DNA from: Albidovulum sp. bin36
Lineage (GTDB): Bacteria > Pseudomonadota > Alphaproteobacteria > Rhodobacterales > Rhodobacteraceae
Assembly: GCA_002238565.1 (NCBI GenBank)
Contig: MPMP01000008.1
Location: forward strand, 1 to 64,000
Reading direction: 5' to 3'
DNA: 64,000 nucleotides
Below the pieces are notes generated by a model. That model searched no databases, was not told the origin of the DNA, and worked only from the letters and a program-made list of their open reading frames with translations. Below are positions 10,212-19,234 of the stretch, in pieces (the stretch's first letter is position 1; every line of letters starts with the position of its first letter). A program made the position numbers and the translations under genes.

Positions 10212-11036
10212 ATGTCGGCGAACTGGAAAGGCGCGGTCAATTTGAATTCCGTCCTCGCATCCGAGCTTGAAAGCGTGGCTCTGGAACTGGCCGATGCCGC
10301 CCGAACGTCCATCCTCCCTTTTTTCCGGCAGGAATCCCTGACGGTTGACAACAAGGCGGAGGCGTCCTGGGATCCGGTGACCGAAGCGGACCGGCAAGCC
10401 GAAAAATCCATGCGAGCCATCCTTTCAAATCGAAGGCCGGACGACGGGATACTCGGCGAGGAATTCGAACCTGTTCCGAGCGCAAGCGGACTGACCTGGG
10501 TCCTCGATCCGATCGACGGAACCCGGGGATTTCTTTGCGGAGCGCCGACTTGGGGGGTTTTGATTGCGGTTTCCAGTGAATCCGGTCCAATTTTCGGCAT
10601 CGTAGATCAGCCGTATATCGGGGAGAGGTTTGCGGGCGGATTCGGAAAATGCTGGATGGAGGGTCCGCTCGGCCGGCGGGATTTGCGGGCTAGATCGGGC
10701 AAATGCCTGGAGCAGGCGACGCTTGCGACTACCTATCCGGCGATAGGCACCGAGGCGGAATGCCTGGCTTTCCGGCGACTGGCCGACCGCGCGCTGCTGG
10801 TGCGGTACGGCTTGGACTGCTACGCCTACGCGCTGCTGGCCGCGGGGCAGATAGATTTGATCGTCGAAGCAGGCTTGAAGCCCTTCGACGTGCATGCGCC
10901 GATCGCGCTGGTTCGCGCCGCCGGAGGAATAGTTACGGACTGGAAGGGACGCGAGGCGCATGGCGGCGGGCGACTTGTAGCGGCCGCCACGGAATCGCTG
11001 CACGCGCTCGCTCTCGCGGAGCTAGGCGACGTCTGA
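10212..11036 (+). CDS. Inositol monophosphatase family protein (histidinol-phosphatase-like)
   Basis: DPVTEADRQAE, GEEF, WVLDPIDGTRGFLCGAPTWGVLIA metal-site motifs. Confidence 0.88.
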   Translation: MSANWKGAVNLNSVLASELESVALELADAARTSILPFFRQESLTVDNKAEASWDPVTEADRQAEKSMRAILSNRRPDDGILGEEFEPVPSASGLTWVLDPIDGTRGFLCGAPTWGVLIAVSSESGPIFGIVDQPYIGERFAGGFGKCWMEGPLGRRDLRARSGKCLEQATLATTYPAIGTEAECLAFRRLADRALLVRYGLDCYAYALLAAGQIDLIVEAGLKPFDVHAPIALVRAAGGIVTDWKGREAHGGGRLVAAATESLHALALAELGDV

Positions 11037-11230
11037 AAGAGGCTCGGCGCACGCGGCGCTTCGGCTGCGCGGCGACCGCGATTCTTCCGGACCGGCTCCC
11101 TCCGTCTGCGCCGCCGGCCCTGCCCGGGCCGCGAGAACCGGTTGCCCGGCTCGCCGGATGCGGCGAAATCTTCGAACATGCGGCGCGACCGACGTGGAAG
11201 GCGAACGAGGCTCCCGGCCGGAAGCCCGGC

Positions 11231-11515
11231 CTAGAGCAGCCGCGCAAGACTGGCGGCGGCGGAAAGATCGCCCTGCACCGAAAGGTCGCCCGACATCATC
11301 GCGTTCATTGGATCAAGGCCTCCGTTCAGAATCAGCAGGAAAGTTTCCGAACTCGCGGAAATCACGCAGTCGGCGTCGCCTTCGCCGATTCGAACTCCGC
11401 TGCCGTCGATATGCAGCGAGCCGCGGTCCTCGACATTGATTTGAACGCGAACCTCGATGCCGTCCCGCAGGCGGTCCGAAAGCGCCCTTGCCGCCTTTTC
11501 CATAAATTCGCTCAT
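11231..11515 (-). CDS. SCP2 sterol-binding domain protein
   Basis: VRVQINVEDRGSLHIDGSGVRIGEGDADCVISASSETFLLILNGGLDPMNAMMSGDLSVQGD. Confidence 0.8.
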   Translation of the reverse strand: MSEFMEKAARALSDRLRDGIEVRVQINVEDRGSLHIDGSGVRIGEGDADCVISASSETFLLILNGGLDPMNAMMSGDLSVQGDLSAAASLARLL

Positions 11516-11584
11516 TATTTGCCTCCGCGGAGAATAAACCGTAGACTTGCCGGGCACTCAAACTAGCGCTGGACTGCTCTGGCC

Positions 11585-12157
11585 ATGACTTCCCTAGCCA
11601 ACTGCCCTATTTTTCGTTTTGCCGCAACTATTGCGCTGGCGTTGCTCCTTGCCAATTCCGCGCCGGCGCAGTCGCAGGATATTCAGGATCTGGATGCGCT
11701 GTTCGAGCAGCTGCAAGGAGAAGATTCCGCCGCCGCGGCGCTGGCGGAGCAGCAGATATTCGATGCATGGTCGGATTCCGGTTCGGCATCGATGAATTTG
11801 CTGCTATATCGAGGGCGGCGCGCGATGCAGACGGGAGAATTCGACGAAGCGATCGAACATCTGAGCGCACTGATCGACCACGCGCCCGAATTCGCCGAAG
11901 GATGGAATGCCAGGGCGACCGCGTACTTCTACAAGGGCGAGTTCGCGCTGTCGGTTTCCGACATTTTCCAGACCTTGGCGCGCAACCCGAGGCATTACGG
12001 AGCCATTTCCGGACTCGGCATGATATTTGAACGGTCGGACGAGCCCGAGAGGGCGGCGGAGGCCTACGGCCACGCTCTAAGGCTGAACCCGCACAACCAG
12101 GGATTGCAAATTTCGGTCGAAAGGCTGAAACGGAAGCTCGACGAGTTGACCTACTAG
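11585..12157 (+). CDS. Tetratricopeptide repeat protein with signal peptide
   Basis: Hydrophobic N-term ending ANSAPAQSQ; repeats such as EFDEAIEHLSALIDHAPEFAEGWNARATAYFYKGEFALS. Confidence 0.82.
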   Translation: MTSLANCPIFRFAATIALALLLANSAPAQSQDIQDLDALFEQLQGEDSAAAALAEQQIFDAWSDSGSASMNLLLYRGRRAMQTGEFDEAIEHLSALIDHAPEFAEGWNARATAYFYKGEFALSVSDIFQTLARNPRHYGAISGLGMIFERSDEPERAAEAYGHALRLNPHNQGLQISVERLKRKLDELTY

Positions 12158-12178
12158 GCTTACCCGGAAAATCTTGGA

Positions 12179-15100
12179 ATGCCGAATCGCGGACAGGTTA
12201 CGACCGTAACCGGGCCAACAAATACTGGTAAGACCTGGTATGCGATCGAGCGCATGCTCGGCCATCGAACGGGAATGATCGGGTTGCCGCTAAGGCTCCT
12301 GGCGCGGGAAGTCTATGACCGCGTCGTCAAAATCCAGGGGCCGTCGGTCGCCGCGCTGGTTACCGGCGAGGAGAGAATAATCCCGCCGAACGCCAAGTAC
12401 TGGGTCTGCACCGTGGAAGCGATGCCGCAGGGAACGGGGGTGGAATTCCTTGCCGTCGACGAAATACAGCTCTGCTCCGACGCCGAGCGAGGCCACGTCT
12501 TTACCGACAGGCTGCTAAGGGCGCGCGGCCTCTCGGAGACGCTGTTTCTTGGCTCCGATTCCATGCGGAGCGTAATCGCCCAGGTCGTGCCCGGCACTAA
12601 ATTCAGGCGCCGGGACCGATTCTCGACGCTGCAGCATTCGGGCCATCGAAAAATCTCGAGGCTTCAGTCTCGTTCCGCGGTCGTCGGCTTTTCGGCCGAA
12701 AGCGTCTACTCGATCGCGGAGCTGATTCGACGCCAGCGCGGCGGCGCGGCGGTCGTGATGGGCGCTCTCAGTCCGCGGACCCGGAATGCGCAGGTCGAGA
12801 TCTACCAAAACGGCGATGTCGATTTCCTGGTTGCGACGGACGCCATCGGCATGGGCTTGAATCTCGATATCGTTCATGTCGCGTTCGCCGGGCTATCAAA
12901 ATTCGACGGTCGGCGCATGCGACCCCTTTTTCCCGGCGAGCTCGCCCAGATAGCCGGTCGAGCGGGACGATACATGTCCTCCGGCACGTTCGGCACGACG
13001 GCCGACGCGCCGAATATGGATCCCGCGATAGTCGAATGCATCCAGGACAACCGCTTCGCGCCGGTACGTAGGCTTCAGTGGCGAAATTCCGACCTGGAAT
13101 ACGGATCGACGGACAACTTGATCGCCTCCTTGGAAGTCGGGAGCGACAACCCGTTGTTCGCGCGGGCTCGGGAAGCCGACGATTTGATAGCGCTTCGCGA
13201 ACTTGCGGGCAGTCCGGGCATCCGTCGGCGAATTTGCAGTCCTCGGGATGTGAAGCTGCTTTGGGAAGTCTGCCAGATTCCGGATTTTCGAAAAGTTTCG
13301 GCTAGCGAGCACGCGGAACTGGTTTCGCGCATTTTCGAATTCGTGCAGAATGGATTCATTCCCGACGACTGGCTCGAAGGTCAAATGCGGAAAATCGATC
13401 GCGTCGACGGAGATGTAGACGCGTTGTCCAAGCGAATCGCCTATGTCAGAACCTGGACATTTGTTTCGCAGAGGGGGCACTGGCTCGAAGACGCCGCCTA
13501 TTGGCGAGAAAGGACGCGTGCGATAGAAGATCGCCTTTCGGATGCCTTGCACCTGCGCTTGACCCAAAGGTTCGTCGATCTTCGGACCAGCGCCCTAGTC
13601 AAGGGCATGAAGAGAAAGGATAGGCTAGTGGCGGAAGTCAACAGCAAGGGCGACGTTACGGTGGAGGACCAGTTCGTGGGCCGCCTGGACGGCTTCAGGT
13701 TCTTCCCGGATGCGGGCGAGGCGCCGGAAGCTTCGAAAGCGATCAAGTCGGCCAGCGCCCAGGCTCTGGTGCCGGAGCTGAATCTACGCGCCCAGAAATT
13801 TTCGAACGCGCCGAACAACGAACTCGGAATAACCGAGCAGGGCGGCCTAATGTGGGGCGATACGGCTATCGGAAAGCTCGTCGCGGGGGCGGACATGCTG
13901 TCGCCGAGGATCGAGGCGTTCGTTGACGAGGAAGCGGGCGCAGAAGTCAAAGGCAAGGTCGAGCGGCGGCTAAAGGTATTCGTGGATTTCCAGATCGCTT
14001 CGAATTTCGAGCATTTACTCGCTTTGAAAAACGACAGCAGCATCGAAGGCCTTGGCCGCGGCTTCGCTTTTCGGCTGATTGAGAATCTAGGGATCGTCAA
14101 CCGCTGGGCCGTCTCCGGGGAGGCCAAGGCGCTCGACCAGGACGCGCGCAAGCCGCTACGCGCGCACGGCGTCAGATTCGGACAGTACTCGATTTTTCTT
14201 CAATCGCTGCTGAAACCCGCTCCGACGCGCCTTAGAATACTTCTCTGGTCGCTTTCCCGAGGACTCGGGGAATTTCCGCCTTCGCCGCCACCGAGCCTCG
14301 TCACCATTCCGGCGCTGGAATCGGCGCCTGAAGGATATTATCCGATGTGCGGATTCCATCGCGCCGGAGACCTCGCGATAAGGGTCGACATGCTGGAAAG
14401 ACTAGCGGACCTGCTTCGTACCAAGGACATCCGCGCCGGTTTCGAGGCTTCGCCGGACATGCTCTCGATTTCGGGGCTGAATCTCGAGCAGTTCGCCGTC
14501 CTCATGCGCGGGCTCGGGTTCCAGGCGACGAGCGGAACCAGGCCGAAGGTCAATCCGCAGAAATCGGAAAGCCTGGAAAAGGAGCCGGCCTCCGGAAATT
14601 CCGCGCCGCCGAGCGAGGCGCCCGAGATCGCCGAGGCTGCCGCTGAATACTCCAAAGCCGAGGAAGTTCCGCAAGCGGAGGAAACGAAGCGCGCCGATTC
14701 CGCGCCGCCGACCGAGTTGCAGCCAGTATCGACCGAGCCCGTCGGGGACCCCGGTCAGGCAATCGGGAACGCCGTGCCGGATTCGGCCATCGGCAGCGAG
14801 AGTCTCGCGGCTGATGGCGCGCCGAAAGGGGATTCTGCTGGAACCGACCAGGAAAGTGCGGAGGAGAGCGACGAGGAAACGGTTGTTTTCTATACATTTA
14901 CCAAAATAGCGAGGCGGAAGTATCAGCCTCGCCGGGAAGCCGCCGGAGATTCGAAAAGAAGGCTTTCCAATCGAAAATCGCAGTCCGCCTCGGAGGCCGC
15001 GCCCGATTCTCGCGAAAAGCGCGATAAAAAGCCGACGCATAACGGATCTAGGAAAATTGGAGACTCCAAGACTGTACAACGAAAGCGCGACAAGGCTCCC

Positions 15101-15193
15101 GGCAAAAAGAATTTCCAAGGGAGTCCGCGAAAGATAGAAGTCGACCCGGACAGCCCGTTCGCCGCGTTGCTGTCTTTGAAGGATAAGCTGTGA
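12179..15193 (+). CDS. Suv3-like DEAD/DEAH-box RNA helicase with long low-complexity C-terminal tail
   Basis: GPTNTGKTWYAIERML Walker A, VDEIQ, ATDAIGMGLNLDIVHVAFAGLSKFDGRRMRPLFPGELAQIAGRAGR. Confidence 0.88.
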   Translation: MPNRGQVTTVTGPTNTGKTWYAIERMLGHRTGMIGLPLRLLAREVYDRVVKIQGPSVAALVTGEERIIPPNAKYWVCTVEAMPQGTGVEFLAVDEIQLCSDAERGHVFTDRLLRARGLSETLFLGSDSMRSVIAQVVPGTKFRRRDRFSTLQHSGHRKISRLQSRSAVVGFSAESVYSIAELIRRQRGGAAVVMGALSPRTRNAQVEIYQNGDVDFLVATDAIGMGLNLDIVHVAFAGLSKFDGRRMRPLFPGELAQIAGRAGRYMSSGTFGTTADAPNMDPAIVECIQDNRFAPVRRLQWRNSDLEYGSTDNLIASLEVGSDNPLFARAREADDLIALRELAGSPGIRRRICSPRDVKLLWEVCQIPDFRKVSASEHAELVSRIFEFVQNGFIPDDWLEGQMRKIDRVDGDVDALSKRIAYVRTWTFVSQRGHWLEDAAYWRERTRAIEDRLSDALHLRLTQRFVDLRTSALVKGMKRKDRLVAEVNSKGDVTVEDQFVGRLDGFRFFPDAGEAPEASKAIKSASAQALVPELNLRAQKFSNAPNNELGITEQGGLMWGDTAIGKLVAGADMLSPRIEAFVDEEAGAEVKGKVERRLKVFVDFQIASNFEHLLALKNDSSIEGLGRGFAFRLIENLGIVNRWAVSGEAKALDQDARKPLRAHGVRFGQYSIFLQSLLKPAPTRLRILLWSLSRGLGEFPPSPPPSLVTIPALESAPEGYYPMCGFHRAGDLAIRVDMLERLADLLRTKDIRAGFEASPDMLSISGLNLEQFAVLMRGLGFQATSGTRPKVNPQKSESLEKEPASGNSAPPSEAPEIAEAAAEYSKAEEVPQAEETKRADSAPPTELQPVSTEPVGDPGQAIGNAVPDSAIGSESLAADGAPKGDSAGTDQESAEESDEETVVFYTFTKIARRKYQPRREAAGDSKRRLSNRKSQSASEAAPDSREKRDKKPTHNGSRKIGDSKTVQRKRDKAPGKKNFQGSPRKIEVDPDSPFAALLSLKDKL

Positions 15194-15321
15194 AAGCCGG
15201 GAGCGCTATTCGGTCGCAATTTTGGAAGCCTCTTGACAGCTGTAGAATCTGGCTTGACATCACCAAATCATCCTTTTAGATTCGCCATAGCGTCTGGGAT
15301 GAGTCGCCAAGCGCCTCAACC

Positions 15322-15340
15322 TTAGGGCCCATGGCCCTAA
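15322..15340. repeat. Perfect 8-bp inverted repeat upstream of the DUF3800 gene
   Basis: ttagggcc-cat-ggccctaa. Confidence 0.5.
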
Positions 15341-15383
15341 CTGCCCAGTCGCATTTTTTTCTCTGTCTGTGGAGTGTGGGCTT

Positions 15384-16280
15384 ATGCATCTCTGTTATGT
15401 TGACGAGTCTGGCACTCCCGATGTTCCGGGCAACACGTCACATTTTGTTCTCGCTGGCGTCTCCATTCCGATTTGGCATTGGCGCCAAGCTGACAGCGCA
15501 ATTAGTAACATTAAGGTCAAATACAGCCTTCAGGAAGCCGAGATCCATACTGCATGGCTCCTGCGGAAATACTTGGAGCAATCACGCATAGCCGATTTCG
15601 AGCGGCTTTCCCGCGATCAACGCCGCGCTGCTGTTACCAGTGCGCGGACAACTCATTTGCTCGACCTCCAAAGACAAAATCGACATAAAGCCTACAGGCA
15701 AAGCAAAAAGAATTACGCGCAGACCGAGCCTTACATTCATCTCACCCTATCCGAACGGCAACGCTTCATCAATGATGTTGCCGATTGTGTTTCTGGCTTT
15801 GGTTTTGCTCGTCTATTTGCCGAATGTATTGACAAGGTACACTTTAACCCGCAGATTGCCCGTCTATCGTTGGACGAACAGGCCTTTGAACAGCTCATTT
15901 CTCGCTTCGAACGCTACCTTCAAAATATTGATGGGCCCAATGGCCAACGAGCTTTCGGCCTTCTAGTTCATGATAACAACCAAACTGTTGCTCGAAAACA
16001 TACCCGAATGATGCGCACTTTTCACGAGCGTGGCACCTTGTGGATTGACATACAGAGGATAATTGAAACGCCTCTGTTCGTTGACAGCAAACTCACGAGC
16101 ATGGTGCAAATTGCCGACTTGTGCAGCTATTCGCTACGGCGCTATGTAGAAAATGACGAGGAACACCTGTTTGCCAAAGTCTACGCTCGTGCAGACCGTC
16201 AATTTGATCGTGTCGTAGGAGTTAGACACTTTACCAACGAATCATGCCAGTGCATCATCTGCCTCGGTCATCGGCATTAA
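15384..16280 (+). CDS. DUF3800 domain-containing protein
   Basis: MHLCYVDESGTPDVPGNTSHFVLAGVSIP N-terminal signature and later VDSKLTSMVQIADLCSYSLRRYVE. Confidence 0.85.
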   Translation: MHLCYVDESGTPDVPGNTSHFVLAGVSIPIWHWRQADSAISNIKVKYSLQEAEIHTAWLLRKYLEQSRIADFERLSRDQRRAAVTSARTTHLLDLQRQNRHKAYRQSKKNYAQTEPYIHLTLSERQRFINDVADCVSGFGFARLFAECIDKVHFNPQIARLSLDEQAFEQLISRFERYLQNIDGPNGQRAFGLLVHDNNQTVARKHTRMMRTFHERGTLWIDIQRIIETPLFVDSKLTSMVQIADLCSYSLRRYVENDEEHLFAKVYARADRQFDRVVGVRHFTNESCQCIICLGHRH

Positions 16281-16674
16281 TTTGTTAAATCTCCATACGG
16301 TCGCCGCTCGCCATTTCCGCTTAGAAGGGTACGGACCGCAGCGGATTACGCGTATCCTCCCGAGGTGCTTTCAGGTTTCACGGCACCGCCTTACTCACAG
16401 GTCCATTCATAAGGGCAGAGGAGATTCGCTCCGAAGTCTGACAGCAAGTTCATAATTCGTGCTTGGCCGAAACCCCCCACTTTTTTTCTGCCGAAGCTTG
16501 CAAATTTAATCCTGACTAATTCAGTTGGATTTCCTTCGACGGCTTTTTCGGCGATATTGTGGCGGTTTTCGCCGCTTCGCGGCCTGGCGGGCCGGAAATC
16601 CGCAGTCCGGGCAATAGGCCGCCGCCCCGTCGCTGTTCCGGGGTCGGCACCGCGATGATCAGGGGGGCTTCGGG

Positions 16675-17319
16675 TCAGGCGGCGAGCCGGATCCCGCGCT
16701 TGCGAAGGCGCTCGAGGCGCTCGCGCTCCCGCCTTTGCGCGATCAGGCCGATCCGGTGCAGGTTCGCCGCCAGGATGGACAGGCCGACCGTTCGCTCGAA
16801 GCCGGCGGCGCCCCGCGTCCGAACCCGGTCCAGGCCGCGCTGCTCAAGATTGTTGATCGCCGATTCGACCGCCGGATGGCGCCGACGCCGCTCCGCGGCG
16901 CTCGGACGCCCCTTTTTCGGAAGCGCCGCCGTCTCCAGAAGCTTGCCCAGGCGCTTCTGGTTCTCCGGGCTGTGAAAGCCGCGGTCGAAGCTGCAGACGG
17001 CGATGTCGGGATACGCCTTCAGGCAGGATTCAAGCAGCGGCGCCGCGACGTCGACGTCGCCGCCCTTCCACATGATTCGGTGGTCGAGGATGAACTGGCG
17101 CTGGTCCTCGACGATGCACAGAGGCACCCCGAGCTCGACCGGGAGCCCCGCCTTCCCCTTGGATATCCATCGCGTGTGCTCCTCGAACACCGAGAACACC
17201 TTCTCGTCGTGCGGGATCGCCTCGCCCTTCAGAAGCCTTCTGTCGGCCTGTTCGATCTGGCGACGCGCAGTTCGGTCGCAAGCGATTTGAATCGGCCAAA
17301 AACTTGTGCGACTATGCAT
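16675..17319 (-). pseudogene. ISNCY-like DDE transposase, C-terminal fragment
   Basis: IPHDEKVFSVFEEHTRWISKGKAGLPVELGVPLCIVEDQ...CSFDRGFHSPENQKRL...RHPAVESAINNLEQRGLDRVRTRG; N-terminal half missing. Confidence 0.75.
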
Positions 17320-17396
17320 GGTCGCCGTCTTGAATGCGTCGCGGCGAGTAAATATCTACACTGCAACGCGCTTTCCTCCGGGATTTCCGATATCGC

Positions 17397-17735
17397 ATGA
17401 CCTACGTCGTTATTGATAGCTGCATTGCATGCAAATACACCGACTGCGTCGAGGTATGCCCCGTAGATTGCTTCTACGAAGGCGAAAACATGCTGGTCAT
17501 CCATCCGGACGAATGCATCGACTGCGGGGTCTGCGAACCTGAATGCCCGGTGGACGCGATCAGGCCGGATACCGAACCGGACATGGAGGGCTGGGTGGAG
17601 TTCAATCGGAAATTCTCCGAACTTTGGCCGGTAATTATAACGAAAAAGGATGCGCCGCCGAACGCGGAGAGCCACGAGTTCGAGGAAGGCAAATTGGAGA
17701 AGTATTTTTCCGAACGGCCGGGCGAGGGCGGCTGA
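17397..17735 (+). CDS. fdxA: Ferredoxin family protein (FdxA type, 3Fe-4S/4Fe-4S)
   Basis: [55 protein letters not shown]. Confidence 0.95.
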   Translation: MTYVVIDSCIACKYTDCVEVCPVDCFYEGENMLVIHPDECIDCGVCEPECPVDAIRPDTEPDMEGWVEFNRKFSELWPVIITKKDAPPNAESHEFEEGKLEKYFSERPGEGG

Positions 17736-17856
17736 TTGCCATCGAATCGCGAATGCGGCGAAAGCGGAACGGAGTCTGCGGAATTGCTGAATTCGGCGCG
17801 GCGAGCGCGAGCGCCGGCAGGTGACAGGCCGCAAGAGTAACGGGAACTGAAAAAAC

Positions 17857-18375
17857 ATGGCTAGTCGGAAGAGAATTTCCAAATTCCGGGTCAACCAGCA
17901 TGTCGTATATCCGTCGCACGGTGTCGGCAAAATCGTGGCCGTGGAAAACATGATGATAGGCGACGAGGAGCACGAGCTCTACGTTATTTCAATCGCCAAG
18001 GAGAAGCTCACTCTCCGCGTGCCGACGGCAAAGGCGCGCGAAACCGGCGTGCGCGGGCTCGCTACGGCCGAAGAGATTGCCAAGGCACTGGAAACCTTGA
18101 AGGGCCGGGCGCAGGTCAAGCGCGCGATGTGGTCGCGAAGAGCGCAGGAGTACGATCAAAAAATCAACTCCGGCCTGCTTCAGAACATAGCGGAAGTTGT
18201 TCGCGATTTGCACCGTAGCGACGATCAAAGGGAGCAATCCTTCTCGGAGCGCCAGCTATATGAATCCGCCGTTGATCGGCTTTCGCGTGAAATCGCTGCC
18301 GTGGAGGGCGTGGATTTATCCGTCGCCCTGAAGCGCGTCGGCGAAGTTCTGGACGGCCGTTCAAGCCGTTCTTGA
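17857..18375 (+). CDS. CarD family transcriptional regulator
   Basis: NQHVVYPSHGVGKIVAVENMMIGDEEHELYVISIAKEKLTLRVPTAKA. Confidence 0.92.
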   Translation: MASRKRISKFRVNQHVVYPSHGVGKIVAVENMMIGDEEHELYVISIAKEKLTLRVPTAKARETGVRGLATAEEIAKALETLKGRAQVKRAMWSRRAQEYDQKINSGLLQNIAEVVRDLHRSDDQREQSFSERQLYESAVDRLSREIAAVEGVDLSVALKRVGEVLDGRSSRS

Positions 18376-18404
18376 TCGTCTAGGCGCAGGTTAGGGCCGA
18401 ATAG

Positions 18405-19172
18405 TCATAGAGCCGCGGCAAGGAAAACCAAAGCGGCGATTTCGGCGCATTGCTGCGCGGCGCCCAGCACGTCGCCGGTTTGCCCGCCGATGCGTTTAAG
18501 GGCCAGCCAGCAGACCGGCGCGACGGCTGCTCCCGCTACGACTATCAGCGGTATGGAAACCCAGCCGACGCATGCCGCCGAAACAGCCGCGGCAGCGGCG
18601 ATGCCGCATATGATCGAACCGCGCCCGGGCCGGCCGACGCTCGCGGAAAGCCCGTCGGTTCTCGCGGGCGGCACTAGATGCATCGCCGCCGCCATCGCGG
18701 CTCTCGAAACGGCGCACGCCGAAATAAGCGCGGCAACCGCTCGATTTGATTCGGCCAGCTCCGCGATACCCGACCATCGGCCAAGAAAAAACAACCCGAT
18801 CGCGACGACGCCAAACGCCCCGATTCGACTGTCGCGCATGATTTTCAAACGCGAGTCCTTGGAACTTCCGCCCCACAGCCCGTCCGCAGTGTCCGCAAGG
18901 CCGTCTTCGTGGAGCGCGCCTGTGGCGGCTACGAGAAACGCCAGCGCCATCGCGGATGCCAAGAACCCCGACATTCCGAGAAATAGCGAAATTTCGACGA
19001 CGGCCGCCGCAGCGGCGCCCAGGAGCGCGCCGATGAATGGCCAGGCCCAGGCGCTGTCCGGAGAGAATCGACCGAAGCTCCCCGCGACCGGGAAGCGTGT
19101 AAGAAACCCGAGCGCCGCCGCTAGGTCGCCCGGCCGAGGCCGCCATTCGCCGTCGGAATTTTCATCGGGCAT
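18405..19172 (-). CDS. cobS: Adenosylcobinamide-GDP ribazoletransferase
   Basis: LGFLTRFPV, ATGALHEDGLADTADGLWGG, MRDSRIGAFGVVAIG. Confidence 0.93.
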   Translation of the reverse strand: MPDENSDGEWRPRPGDLAAALGFLTRFPVAGSFGRFSPDSAWAWPFIGALLGAAAAAVVEISLFLGMSGFLASAMALAFLVAATGALHEDGLADTADGLWGGSSKDSRLKIMRDSRIGAFGVVAIGLFFLGRWSGIAELAESNRAVAALISACAVSRAAMAAAMHLVPPARTDGLSASVGRPGRGSIICGIAAAAAVSAACVGWVSIPLIVVAGAAVAPVCWLALKRIGGQTGDVLGAAQQCAEIAALVFLAAAL

Positions 19173-19234
19173 GGTGAATTTATTCCATAGCTAGATTTTA
19201 TTTGTCTGCTAAATTCGAGTTTGCTGCAATTCAA

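Noticed and set aside
10703-11566. 287-aa plus-strand ORF
   Set aside because: Overlaps the inositol-monophosphatase gene in another frame and the SCP2 gene on the other strand; Arg/Gly/Ala-rich translation typical of a GC-rich shadow ORF.
14402-15118. 238-aa minus-strand ORF inside the helicase tail
   Set aside because: Antisense shadow of a clearly coding low-complexity segment; no recognisable domain.
18490-19194. 234-aa ORF antisense to cobS
   Set aside because: cobS has unambiguous motifs; the antisense translation is compositionally biased.
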